DNA from: Rhodamnia argentea
Taxonomy: Eukaryota; Streptophyta; Magnoliopsida; Myrtales; Myrtaceae
Direction of reading: 5' to 3'
DNA: 64,000 nt
Assembly (NCBI RefSeq): GCF_020921035.1
Contig: NC_063156.1
Location: 26,646,283-26,710,282, forward strand
Position numbers and translations under genes: made by a program. The notes under the pieces were generated by a model. The model searched no databases, was not told the origin of the DNA, and saw only the letters and a list, made by a program, of their open reading frames with translations. This document shows, one piece after another, positions 36,517 to 48,700 of the stretch (its first letter is position 1; every line of letters begins with the position of its first letter).

Positions 36517-38794
36517 TCAGGCATCCTTTGAATCCGAACATACAGTAGCAAGAGCAACTCCTTCCAGGAAATCAGAAATTTCGCGATTCCGGATAATCAT
36601 GGGATGCTTGTACTGACTAGCGGGAGCTCCCTTCTCGGTCGCCATATGCAATAACCTATCAAAGCTTCCGGGAGTTACAATATACACCAGCAGAGGCCGG
36701 AGTGCGCCTCTTTCTCTCTGCACCTTGTAGATGCCTCCGAAGTTGTCCTCCAGCAATGCACAGCACCTTGTAAGACCGGTCATACTGTCCTTCAATTTGT
36801 CCTCGAATGAGACGCCTTTGACTTCCAGATAAATCTTCAATTGCTTGGGGCTCAAGTTTAAGTCCAAGGAGCAAGCGTACTCAGTGATTTCGCCCTCCAA
36901 GACATCTTCAAGCAGGGATTGCGACTTTTCGACCACGGATATCAAGTTCCTCTCAGTTACTATCTCGGAAGAAGATCTAGGAGCTCTCATCACAAACTCC
37001 AGCTCAGGAGATGAGTTGTAGAACCCAGTCACTCTGACTATGTCGCCCAACCGGTACCGATAAAATCCCCTGTAAGTGGTCACGACTACTTCATAAACCT
37101 TCCCAACCTCAACACCCGAGACATCCACGATTTCCCTGTCAGTGACACTGTTTTCATTGGAATCATAGGTGAGAAACTCGAAATAGGCCCCTGTCGGCAG
37201 CACTATAAACCGGGTCTTTTCTGGAGGTTGTGTCGGCTCCAAGTTAATGCCCACGGTGCATTCAGACGTGAAGTAGTCTCCACCTAAAATCGGAACTTTT
37301 CCCGCATAGTGCTTGAGTTTTGGGTAATAATGCATCATACTTCCTGTCGTTACACACTTGATGTACCTCAGATTCGGCCATAGCTTAATCAGAATCCCAT
37401 CCCAAGAGTTCTCTTTGCAGATCAACCTAATTCTTTCAGACAGATCGCTGTGAGGCCCTCCAAGAGCCTCGTTGATGGAATCCTTCATCGCCGTGTCAGA
37501 GGTATCCCAACTCAGGAACCCTTTTTCTATATCCTCACAGAGCACCTCCCATTTCTCCTCCAGAAGGCAAAATGCTCTAACTAATCCAATGGCATACGGT
37601 GCTCGGATACTGTCGATCACATTGAAGTGTCTAAGGCCACACAGAAGGTGGCAATACATCTGGCAGTCGACATCTGATCCCAGAATGACCTCTCGTGGAC
37701 TAATGGAAGCAGACAGAAACTGCGATGAGCTCATTTTGTTATTGTGCAGCGGGTATGCCGTGGCTGCCATAACCTTGAACCCGCCCTTGGTATGACTGAC
37801 ATTATCGGCATAAACAAACCAGAGACTTTTGTTTGCTGATGGTCTCGGGGGGAACAACCTAAGAAAGATTCAAACTTCCTCTTACTCTGGCACATTTCGG
37901 AAGAAATCCAATCATTGACAAAAGTGACAGGAGACGGCAAGACAATTGCAAGAATGGCATAACAAGAGATTGCTAGATTCGGAACAGAAAATTTACCTCC
38001 GAAGTACTGCAGCGCCGGCCTGGTGAGCTATGAATGAAGCCGCTCTTGACAGAGGCGTGTCGAAGTAAGGAATCATCTTTGGCCTCATGGAACTCGTTCC
38101 GGAGCTGCCAATCGAACACAATGAACATAGTCCACAACAACCGAACAGCTATATATCGCATTACTAGCAATGGTCAATCAACTCATCAATCTCCTTCTAT
38201 TTAGCTTGTTTCAGTTTTCGACACCGTTCTGACTCTTCCATGGAAGCAGATGTTCGATTAGCTCGAAGAAGACGCGAATTTTAAGTAAATTAATCTTTTG
38301 GCACGTTCAACAAAAATACTCGAACTATGATTAACTGGACCAAAACTGCTGAAGCATCCAGTGAAGGTGAAATCCCTCAACAAAATAAAGAACCTCGTGT
38401 CTTCTCATCTTCTCCATAATTAGATTAGAACAAAATCAAATTCCGAACTTTTACGGTAACATTTCAGCAGTTTTCGAATTGCTGTGTGGACAAAGCAATC
38501 GTACCTGTAGAAGAAACAGACGAGGGGATCAAGACACAGGATCGGGTCGCCACCGTTGACAAACCCGTCGGCCATACGGCTGATGTGGTCGGCGTAGTCG
38601 TCGTAGCTAGACAGAGGGACCTCGCGCCGGAAAGTCACCACGTCGACCGGCGCAGTATGGCCGCCGAGGAAGGGGCGGAGGTAACGCGCGCCGCCGTTGC
38701 GCTGGAGGATCGACCGGAGAGCCTCCAGCTGGTGGCGGACGGCGTCCTGGGTGAGGCCTTCGAGCTTCTCCAGGATCTCGCCGTCGGTCGTCAT
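36517..38794 (-). CDS. GH3 acyl-acid-amido synthetase, group III (PBS3/GH3.12)-like
   Basis: ANL-superfamily enzyme that adenylates a carboxylic acid (auxin, jasmonate or benzoate type in known members) and couples it to an amino acid. Exons on the minus strand: 38794-38505, 38104-37997, 37858-36517; GT-AG, phases 2 and 2, giving 579 residues. Motifs: SSGTSSMRPKMIP (P-loop-like motif I, split by intron 1), YCHLLCGL, LWPNLRYI, TGSM and YRYRLGDIVRVTGFYN. Motif II, usually Y-(A/G)-S-S-E, reads DYFTSE here. After LEFVMRAP the sequence SSSEIVTERNLISVVEK replaces the usual LSINIDKN(T/N)E stretch, so it belongs to a divergent subgroup and the substrate cannot be predicted. The start MTTDGEILEKLEGLT is preferred over an in-frame ATG at 39037, which would add 81 residues foreign to the family. 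Confidence 0.9.
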
Positions 38795-40008
38795 CTTGTC
38801 CGGTGAAGACGGTGGGGCAGGTTTTGGGAAGGGGGGCTGCCGCAACTTACCAAGCCGGAAAAGGCCCCCTGAAGATCTTCGAGTTTGGAGTTTTCTGGTG
38901 AGTTTTGTCTGAAAGTCAGAAGTTGACTCTGAAGTTTGACCGTTGAAGCTTGAGGCTTGAAATCTTGAACTGTGGTCGGTTAGAGAAATGGGCCGAGTGG
39001 CGGACTTATCAAACCGGGCCCGGTCCAACCGGAACACCGCAGTATTGGATTGGTAGAATACATCTCGATAGAATTCTATTTTTGGTGGCCTCTTGATAGA
39101 ATCCTATCGTTTGGGTTCGTTCCCAATTAGTGAACACTAAAAATCTTTGATTAACATTAACAAATTCATAAAAGTACATCAATAATCGTTTTATCGGTTA
39201 CTTAAGACAACCGCTTATAAACACTTAATACTTTACATGCGGTTAAAATTGCATGTCACATGCCAATTCTATCCGCGAGTGTGTACAACTTTTGAAATGC
39301 CACTATTGCGCTACCATAGGTCGACATCCATGCCTTTTAATCGGCATCTTAATTTTGTCTCCTTTCTCCTTCTCTCTATGTCCAACACTTAGCCAACTTT
39401 ACAATAACTAGCTATAAATTGGTTTAGTCATCGAAACAAGATATTCGTGATAGTTGTATTTTATGATTATCAATAATCACTATTTGTAATTATCGATAAG
39501 TTCTACCATCATCGATGACTACATTATGTAACCGTTGGTGGTTGTCATATAGGTTGCCGAAAGCCTTATCGATCTCATCACAAAGCTCTATATTCGACCA
39601 AATCGACTTCTTATAGATTATGAAGATTTTTTTTTTCCAATAACCTTGCAAATGACGTGTGCATTTTAGGTCGGTTATTTCTAACTACACGATCTTTTAA
39701 TCAATGAATGTTTTATACAAAATACGTGGTGATGATGTGTAGATCTACGATTGAGATTGTATCGTCCTTGACAGTATTGGAGAGAAGTATTTTTCTAAAT
39801 TTATATTATATGCATTGTATTCATTTATTACTTTTAGTACTTGCAAACAAAAAAAAAAAAAGGTTTTACTTTTTTGTTAAATTCGTTAATTAATGAAAAT
39901 CAGCCTTAGATCCGACCCGTCTCAGCCTGCCTTACGTTTCTTATCTCCGTCCCGAGAGGGAGTGACCCATCCCCGATTCTCGAACGGACATGCAGTGAGA
40001 ATTCGCCG
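38795..40008. other. Divergent intergenic region between the GH3 and RPH1 genes
   Basis: It holds the 5' regions of both flanking genes, which face away from each other. An open frame upstream of the GH3 ATG (to 39037) is probably leader sequence. The middle is AT-rich with a long A run at about 39848-39861. No gene or clear element was seen. Confidence 0.5.
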
Positions 40009-41568
40009 ATGAACATGCTGGCGTCGACGGCCATCTGCGCATGCCATCTCTCACCAAAGGTCGCTCCTTCCAGCTTCCTCCTCAGAAATGCCTTCCCTAA
40101 TCCTCCTCGAGCTCGCCGCCGGAGCTTCAAGATCGTCGCGAGTTCAACGAATGAAGACACTCGGGCTGTCGCGGAGCAAGGAGGAGAAGAAAAGCAAGAA
40201 GCCGCGGAACCGGACGAACCCGACCGACCCTCCACTTCGACGTCAGCTTCGAGTGCTGCGCTCGAGAAGGACCTCAAGAAGGTACGTCTTTGACCTTGCT
40301 TTTTTGAGGTATGTGCGCTCCGTTTGAGTCTTTTTGTTGTGCGGATTCTTGGGGGCATTTTCTCTTTGGGTTCTCGACTTGGGTTGGAGATAAGATGGGA
40401 TGATTTTAGGATTCAGAGTTCATTGGAGCTTGATCTTGCATCTCATTCCGCGTTAATGGAATACCCCTGAGATATTTTGGAGCTCTAATTCTCGCTGAAC
40501 TGATCCAGATGACCCTGCGTTTAATGTTTGCACGTGGAGGAACTGAGGATATAATTTCGAAGAATTCATAACTTTTGTCTGGTGCTCTGAATGATTATAT
40601 ACGATTCTTTGTTCTTGATGTTCTTGTTTCGTTGCATCTGAAAAACAGGTGGTTCAGAAGACTGCTTCAACCTTCGCTCCAAGAGCTTCGACAGCCACGA
40701 AAAACCCTGCTGTTCCCGGAACTGCCTTGTATACAGTTTTTGAGGTGCAAGGCTATGCCTCATTGCTTCTTGGCGGAGCTCTGTCTTTCAATCTTTTGTT
40801 TCCGTCGAACGAGCCCGATATATGGAGGTTGATGGGAATGTGGTCCATTTGGATGTTTAGTAAGTCATCCTCCAACATTATGTCTCAATGTTAAGATTAC
40901 CATCCAACAGATATGGAGTTGCTAGTGCCACCCTTCTTATACCACTTAATATACATTTGGATGTTTGGTAATTTCACGGGATGGAAAGATGGGAACTGAA
41001 CTGAAAACTTGTTGGGTCGCGGTAAGGGTCCGGTGCCCCTAGGTTGAAGCTGTTTCTGCCTGTGGCAAATTTTGAGAGTTGGTGGGAGTATTGATGTTTC
41101 GAATTGCTCGTTTAGACCATAATCAGGTACATTTTGAACGAGGTGGCTTTTGAAATTATCTGGACGAACTTAAATAATACTTGTGAAGTGTGTTTATCTG
41201 AGTTTTCTCTACCACCTAGATCAAGATGTACTCCAACCTTGTTAATCTAAAGGCAGCATCATAAACATCTTGCTTAATTTTTGCAGCAATTCCTTCTCTT
41301 CGGGCCCGAGACTGCTCAAAGAATGAGAAAGAAGCCCTAAACTATCTGTTCCTTCTCATCCCATTACTCAATGTCATAATCCCCTTCTTTTGGAAGTCTT
41401 TTGCAGTTGTCTGGTCTGCAGATACCGTGGCCTTCTTTGCGATGTATGCGTGGAAGGTAAGGCCTTGCATTCTTGACATCCCTTTCTGAATTCAAGGATA
41501 CATGGTCCATTGATGGATGTTATTTTCCTTCTTTGAAACAGATGGGGTGGCTTCAAGAAACAGAGTAA
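40009..41568 (+). CDS. RPH1: RPH1-like chloroplast membrane protein
   Basis: Homologue of Arabidopsis RESISTANCE TO PHYTOPHTHORA 1 (At2g48070, from memory), a plastid membrane protein needed for immunity to Phytophthora; its biochemical role is not known to me. Exons: 40009-40281, 40649-40859, 41287-41456, 41542-41568; all GT-AG and in phase, giving 226 residues; the last exon encodes only MGWLQETE and stop. The N-terminal 90 residues are a Ser/Arg-rich transit-peptide region followed by a low-complexity Glu/Pro/Ser segment. The conserved part starts VVQKTASTFAPRAST and has about four hydrophobic segments (YASLLLGGALSFNLLF, MGMWSIWMFTI, YLFLLIPLLNVIIPFF, DTVAFFAMYAW). The start has a second ATG two codons on; either fits. 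Confidence 0.9.
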
Positions 41569-42983
41569 AGGCCTAAAAAGGACATCTCTTTAACTGTATC
41601 TATGAGCTCGGAGGCCAGTGTCTGACTGTGCAAGTTTTTCTGCCTTCACCTCATGATGGATAGACAGCCTATCATGAGCAACATACCATCAGAAGCAGGT
41701 CTCTCTGTAAGTTGGCAGCGTTTGAGCAATTGCCTCAATTAGAAAGAAGGGAGCATATTTTTTTGTATAATCACGAGAATCGATCCCTCAATGAAGTCAA
41801 AATCTGGTTACCGCTCATTTTCTTGCCTTTGCGAATTTCTATTTGGTATCTTTGTTTTCTAGGCTTTGTGTAAGGGATTCCAGAGCAACGTTCAAGAATT
41901 TGCATATATACAACTTGGGAAAGAGGAACAAAATTGTTGTAGAGTAATTTCAAGGTATAAAGATGTTGTTGTGTTTCTTCAATCAATGTCATGCATCCAT
42001 ACTTCTCCAACTTAGGTGAGCTTCATCATTAAGACCTAGACCAACTGTGTATGTCGGTAGAGAACAGCTATGAAGGTGTACTTATGTTATGCTTTAAGAG
42101 ACCATGACCATGATTTCATCTTCGATCATTGTCACCTCTGAGATGGAATATCCTCTCAAGAGGCTCTCATCTTGGTTCCTTTGCTAGGACGAAAAAGAAG
42201 TTGAGGAAAATAACGTCAGTTGTAACTTGAAGCAAAATAAACTTACTTCATGTCGGAGCTCCGCAATCGTAGTTCAAACGAAGCCATTGCCGGAAAAATT
42301 GAAGTTAAATTCAGATTTTGGGCACATGGAAGAGCTTTCTGAGGTAAATTGAGTTTGTGAGCTTGTTGTGTTTTAGTCCGGGATTCTGTTTATTTGCCTT
42401 CTATTTAAGGTGACATGAAAACTGCAATGACCACAAATGGTAGGGCTATGACTCTTTTTCCCAATTAGTCAAACCCATATCCGCCCTAATATAGCTCCAG
42501 GAAAGTGGTAGTTAGTTGACGGATCAATTGGTATTGGAACCTTTAACTATCTTGCACTAGAATTCTCGATACAAGGCAGAGAATCTAACAGCATACCCTG
42601 AAAAAAAGCTTCCCTAAAAATCCTCTCGTCTGCATTTGCGGAGACAATGGAGGGGGCGGCAAAACAAAAGCTTAAAACAACAAATCCCAATAACTATTTC
42701 TGTAGAGAGAGCAGGCAAAGGGAAGTTTGTCTGAATCCATGCCCATTTGCCCAAATTTCTTGCCATAAACATGACATGAGTCTCTTCTTACAACAAATTG
42801 AGAAACAGCTTCCTCCTCCGAGAAGTTTTCTCATCCCTGCAATCTCACCAACCTCTCTCTCTCTCCATTGATTTTACCTTTTGGTTTCCTAGAATCTCCT
42901 AGCCAGCCTGACAATGGCTGATCATCTCCTGGATTTCTTCCTCTCTAAATTTCCCCGTTAACAAACCCTCAAAATAGGGCAGG
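41569..42983. other. RPH1 3' region and GATL 5' region
   Basis: No gene seen. The leader just before 42984 contains CTCTCTCTCTCT (about 42857-42868), common in plant 5' UTRs. Confidence 0.5.
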
Positions 42984-44055
42984 ATGGCCTCTTGGAGCCC
43001 TTCTCCTTTCCCACTCCTCGCTGGCCTCCTGTCTTTCCTCCTCCTATGCCGCCCCTCGGCCGCCTCCGCGACCCCCTCCGGTGGCATCCATCATGGCTTC
43101 ATCCGGAAGCCGTTGTCTCCGGAGATCCCCGTCTTCCGCGAGGCCCCCTGCGTTCCGCAATGGCGAGGCCTGCAGCTCCCCGCCGGGCAATGCCACCATC
43201 CACGTCGCCATGACCCTTGATGCCAATTATCTTAGGGGCACCATGGCTGCCGTCCTATCGATCCTGCAGCACTCGACTTGCCCTGAGAACTTCGAGTTCC
43301 ACTTCCTCTTCATGCGGCTCGAGCCTGAGGTCTTCTCCAGCATCAACTCCACCTTCCCCTACCTCCGTTTCCGGGTCTACCGCTTCGACTCCAACCGGGT
43401 GCGTGGCAAGATATCCAAGTCAATCCGGCAAGCGCTCGACCAGCCCCTCAACTATGCACGGATCTACCTCGCAGACCTAATACCCGTCGATGTCAAGCGT
43501 ATAGTCTACCTTGACTCGGACCTTGTGGTGGTCGACGACATTGTGGACCTGTGGCAGGTGGACCTGGAGGGTAAGGTCCTGGCCGCCCCCGAGTACTGCC
43601 ATGCCAACTTCACCAAGTACTTCACGGAGCTCTTCTGGTCAGACCCTGCCCTTGCGAGGACGTTCCTAGGGCGGAGGCCGTGCTATTTCAACACCGGCGT
43701 GATGGTTGTTGACGTCGAGAAGTGGAGGCAAGGAGGGTACAGCCAAAGGGTGGAGGAATGGATGGCCGTGCAGAAGCAAAAGAGGATATACCACTTGGGC
43801 TCATTGCCTCCATTCTTGCTTGTTTTGGCTGGGAACATAAAAGCGGTTGACCACAGATGGAATCAACATGGCTTGGGTGGTGACAATCTCGAAGGCAAAT
43901 GCAGGGCTCTCCATCCTGGCCCCATAAGCCTCCTCCATTGGAGTGGCAAAGGCAAGCCTTGGCTAAGGTTGGACTCAAGAAAGCCATGCACGGTTGACCA
44001 TTTGTGGGCACCTTATGATCTCTACCGTTCATCAAAACCTTCATTAGAGGAATAA
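42984..44055 (+). CDS. GATL3: GATL3-like GT8 glycosyltransferase with an apparent one-base frameshift
   Basis: Golgi family-GT8 galacturonosyltransferase-like enzyme of cell-wall pectin/xylan synthesis. The conserved domain is intact from [20 protein letters not shown] to the end [10 protein letters not shown], with the metal-binding [22 protein letters not shown] and HWSGKGKPW motifs. Family members begin with a signal peptide and a FREAP-x-FRNG-x-C segment. That N-terminus is present from ATG 42984 (hydrophobic leader, then FREAP), but the following FRNGEACSS lies in the +1 frame. The break falls at a run of five C at 43144-43148; four would keep one frame and give about 356 residues. Read literally, the main frame can start only at ATG 43081, making a 324-residue protein with a non-family N-terminus and no signal peptide. 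A base error or a real allele cannot be told apart here. The gene is intronless, as in the family. Confidence 0.88.
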
Positions 44056-45759
44056 TATGGAAGATATTGGGTGCTGCAAAAAAAAAAGGTTGAAGTCTTG
44101 ATCTCTATGAGAGGACCAAGAAAATGGGTTGTAGAAAAAAAAATTTGTGGGTAGTTTGACCAAAAAGAACAAAAAATTAACATTGCCAAAGATTATTCTT
44201 TCTCATTAACACCTTGAAGAACATTTGAAGCTAACATTGCTTGAAGCATAAGCCCTTATGTATCCACTAGATATTCATTTTCATCTTGATGGTGCTTGTT
44301 TGGAGAAGATTTCAAATGGTGAGTATCATCAGATAATCCAGAATAAGTTTATAGCTTTTAATTCTTATTCGATCTTTGTTTTTTTTTTTTTTTTGTTCAG
44401 ACAAATAATTCTTGTATGTTCATCTTCCGTGTCTAAAGGGGTTAAACCGTTCGAGGTTTGATTCATCGGACCAACAATGAAGGTGAATATTAGCTTCTTC
44501 CGCTTTTCTGCTTCAGGTTTCTTGTCTGGAAAAAACTTACTCGCCTTCGTTCTAGGAGCTAATGTGAAGCTTCCTAATTGTTTGTTCATCAGTTCTCGGC
44601 GAAAGAATGCTCTAGTATTCAAGATGTCTTAAACCGTCTTGAGTTTTAGTTTATGTTCCTCAACTGAGATTTATCTGTTGCAGTTTCATGCCTAGCGCAA
44701 TGTTGCAAATAGAGAAGGGTGAGTGTTCTTGAATTTTTTCAGTCTTACACCACTGCTCATCATCCACTGATCGGCATTTTTCTAATTCGACCCTAGGTTG
44801 ACACGCTTCGCCTGATAAGTTTGCCATGCTCAACAGCGCCCTACCAAAGGGAATTATGATCTCAGTATTGCAGAACTTTCAAAGGTACGTAAGATGTGCG
44901 CTTTTTTAAGAACTTGTCGGAAAATTGATCGCCCTTGATTGACAATCCAAATTGATTTTGCTCGAGAAATAATGGATTGAAGAGATATAACTGTGAAACT
45001 GGCATGGTTAAGTCCTATGATATAAATCGATTAATCTGGAGTGGCATACTTTATTTTGGACTTTCTTTTTCGTTTCATCATGAGGTTTATCATTCGACAT
45101 CTAACATTTTAAACCTTTCAAAGAACAGTAATATCGACATTTATCTGGCCCGTCTCTTCTCTTCCTCCGAACAAGGACACAGTCACATGACAAAGTATGC
45201 ATTTTACTGAGGTTCTATTCGCAAAATAAGACAGGAACAACTTGAGAGCGTACGCAGCATTCTCTAGCTCAAAATGATGCATGAGCCACCGAAATGCCGG
45301 CAAGAACAGGTCAAGCAGCAAGGCTTTTGTCATCACAACATCATAGTCTTGCAGTTTGATTAGCATCTACAAGAAATTACATCGACCTAACTGATTGGTC
45401 CTAACATGAGAACCTGATCTCATAAGACATGACACGAAAAAAGGGAATTTGAAATCATGACACAGCACAGACACCTTGTTTTCACAACAAGCAAACCTGC
45501 TAAAAGGCCACACGAGAACATGGTGGCACAGAAGCTCACAGCTTCCAAAAAAGTGTTCTGTTTCTCTATCCAGTGCCTCCGTTAGATTTAAGTTCAAGTC
45601 AGACTTTCTTCGCGATTAATACTAACAGACCGAACAATACGTTCGGTATGTGGCATTGGACACACGGTCGACACAGAATCTGCCAAATTCAGGGCCCTCG
45701 CTTTTCTCAAGTGTCGAGTTAATGCTTACTATACTTAAAAAAGTCCTTGACGGTTGCAC
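44056..45759. other. Region between the convergent GATL and ALKBH10B genes
   Basis: It holds the 3' regions of both genes. Small frames on both strands (for example 45118-45366 minus) have no recognised domain; those near 45200-45760 on the minus strand may lie in a long ALKBH10B 3' UTR. A T run occurs at 44378-44395. Confidence 0.45.
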
Positions 45760-48700
45760 CTAAAGATGGCCATTTCCAAGAGAGACTCCAGTTTGTGTCC
45801 CGGTATCTCCTAATGAAGCAGTGCAGTCCGCTTCATGCGTCTCAACTGGTGATGGAAGATCGAGAACCCTTCCTTTCCGGGCGCGAGGTGGAAGGTATCG
45901 TGCCGGTTTCCTTGATTTTACGGGCCAAGGCAGGAATACCCCTGTACCTCCAGGTTGGATCTTCTTGGGGCTTAACAACAAAGGGTGCATTGGGGGCAAC
46001 ATGACCGCCGGACCACGGAGGATTCCCAATGAGGGAATTATGTCTGCTGCATCAGCGCCACAGAGACCTGCATTTGATGCTGCAAATGGGCTCCTCATGC
46101 CCGGTTGCCATAGGGCCATGTCACCGGTTGATGACTTGATTTGGTCTTGGTTGGAGTCGGGTCGTATCCTGAAGAATGTAATGGCAACCCTCCTGTTTGG
46201 AGAAGGGCACATGGCATGTCTTGCCACGCCGGCGCTGTTTCCCCTCATCACCAAAAGAGACCTACAAAATCCATCATCAATAGCAGCGGTAACATATGTC
46301 CATGATAAACTTATAGAAGCTTCATGATGAAGAACAACGAACCCATGGCGATACATGTGGCCAACCGCTTTCCATGATATATGTTCAACTAACTAACGGG
46401 AAACGAAAGAAGGTTCTTCAGCAGCAAATTTGAAACAATGGGAAATGTAAATGAAAGTGCAGCACCTAATATAAACAAAGTTAGTTGCAGAGCACATGTC
46501 CTGCATAACATATGTCTGCAAAAAGCTCTGCACATCATCATTAAGTCTTCTGTCGTGAGAGGGCGTCGTCTATTTAACTTTGCTACGCAGAATTGAACAA
46601 GAAACTATAGATCGAAGGAAGGTGGGGGGAGGGAGTAATTAGATATCTGCTCCTCCAGATTCAATAGAATCACTAATAACTCACCCTTCTCTCAACAAAA
46701 GCATGAGCCGGCCTTTGTAGCTCCCCTCGTGATCACTCATCAGAGAACGGCCAAATGCTACTCTTGATTCGGAAAGGAAAAGAGTCGAGACTGGGTGATC
46801 CAAATGGGGAGGTTTTAGAAAAGGCCTTGAACGTTCTCCCTGCATGAAAAATCTCATCCGTTTCAAATTGAATCTAACACCATCAAAAACCAAACTGTTA
46901 GGAGCGCTACACGGAGCATTACATCCTGCCAACTCTGTCCTGAAGTACTGGAAACCCGTGTTGATGCAGTTAATCAAAGAAAGTACCTTGTCGAAGAAAT
47001 TAATGATGCAACCATTTGGCTTTTTATAAACCGGCAGTAACTGCCACTGAACCAGGTGATCTATGACATCTTGGAGAAGAACTGGAATGGGCATAATCTT
47101 ACCTGTAAATACAAAATGGTCGCTCGGTTAAGGAAAGCTTAACGAAAAGCTTACTCCTCACACTATGATCCCATTAAAGATCCTAGGGGACTTACTTCTT
47201 GCACTGTCTGTTGTATCTTCTTCTATATGTTTGAAAGATGGAAGCCCGAACTGGATCAACTCTGTCCTGTTTTCCTTTATCTGCTCATTGAATAATAGAA
47301 AGGTCTCCCCTGTAAAGTCAAATTTTGCACTATGATTTAGGAATCAGCAATCGGCCTACGTAATTGCGTATATTAGTTCTATTAAAGAGCTCATACACTA
47401 AATGTAAAGATGCCCTTTTGTTCAGACACAGTGACCATCTTAGGAAGCTCACCTGGTAGTTCTCCATTTCGGCCAGCGGCTCGGAGTTCATCAACGAAGT
47501 CGTTCAATCTACAAAGCTCTGAAGCAGTGAATATATCCTCATACAGTTTCAGACCCTTCACCACGTTCACCTGCCAGCGGCAATTTTCGGCCATCAGTAC
47601 GGCCGATTGCTGTCTTCTTCATGGATGGAAGACTAGATGAATAGATTCAAAATCTCATTCCCGTTAAAAGAAAAGATCTCTAGTTTGGATGGAAACACTT
47701 GCCATATGCCCTTCAACCGCTTCCTTTGCTTTGAAGCCCTTTGTCAATTTGATCCGGGTTAAACGCCTGCCGCAGTCCTGGTGGTCGAAGCATATCTCGA
47801 GTTTTGCTGGTGTGGGTGGCAACTCTTGTGAACCTAATGTTAATCAAGAGGAACATGCATGTGAATCAATAGATATCTACTGTAGGAGGAAAAGAGGCTC
47901 CACAATCAGCTAAAGAGGACAAGTTTAAATTTCCATCTGTCTTTGCTTTCTTTGCAGGAAAGGAGAAATCAAGGACTCGACATCGAAATCGAATCGTCGT
48001 TCCATTCCATATTGATCTTAGATCAAAAGACAGCTGCAAATATAGCAATCGCTCTCGATGATTGCTTATTCTACCAACCATCAAAAGCTCCACCCAAAAT
48101 TTCAATGCAGATTTTAGGATTGTTCCCTGTTCAAGAAACAATCATGAGTTCATACAATTTGAGCAATAATGTCCTTGGAACGAGGAAGGCAATCGTGCTT
48201 GACTTGTCATTCTGGGCATGCCAATACCGGTCGGAGACCGACACCGGCAAGATCAAACTGAATTGCACTGGCCTGGAGACATCAAGAACTTCCTCTGGGA
48301 TGAAACACCAAATCATCGAAAGACCAGACGACCCAAAATGGGTCCGACCGAGAGAAATCAACACGGACAAAGCCCAAGTAACGTCAAATCACTAAAAGAA
48401 AGAAGCTGGTCACAGTTGGAATCGGAACCAGACCGTGAGCTTGATCAACATCGGATTTTCAGACAGCATACCAAAAACTGTTCGGCGTGGCGGATCTTGA
48501 GATGCTGGTCACTCTTGGTTTTTTTGCTTAGCGTGGTTCAAAAATAAGGCCTTCCAAGAAAAGCGTGGCTCCAAATTCCAAACCAATCACAATCTCGGCG
48601 CACCGGCATGCATCCGCTCGAAGAACCATCGAAGTCTGACGTTGAACAGAACCGGGGGGAGGTCATATGAACGACGACGACCCAGTTCTAGATTCAAATT

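Noticed and set aside
38795-39037. In-frame N-terminal extension of the GH3 gene to an ATG at 39037
   Set aside because: The extra 81 residues do not resemble GH3 N-termini; the ATG at 38794 gives the expected length and sequence.
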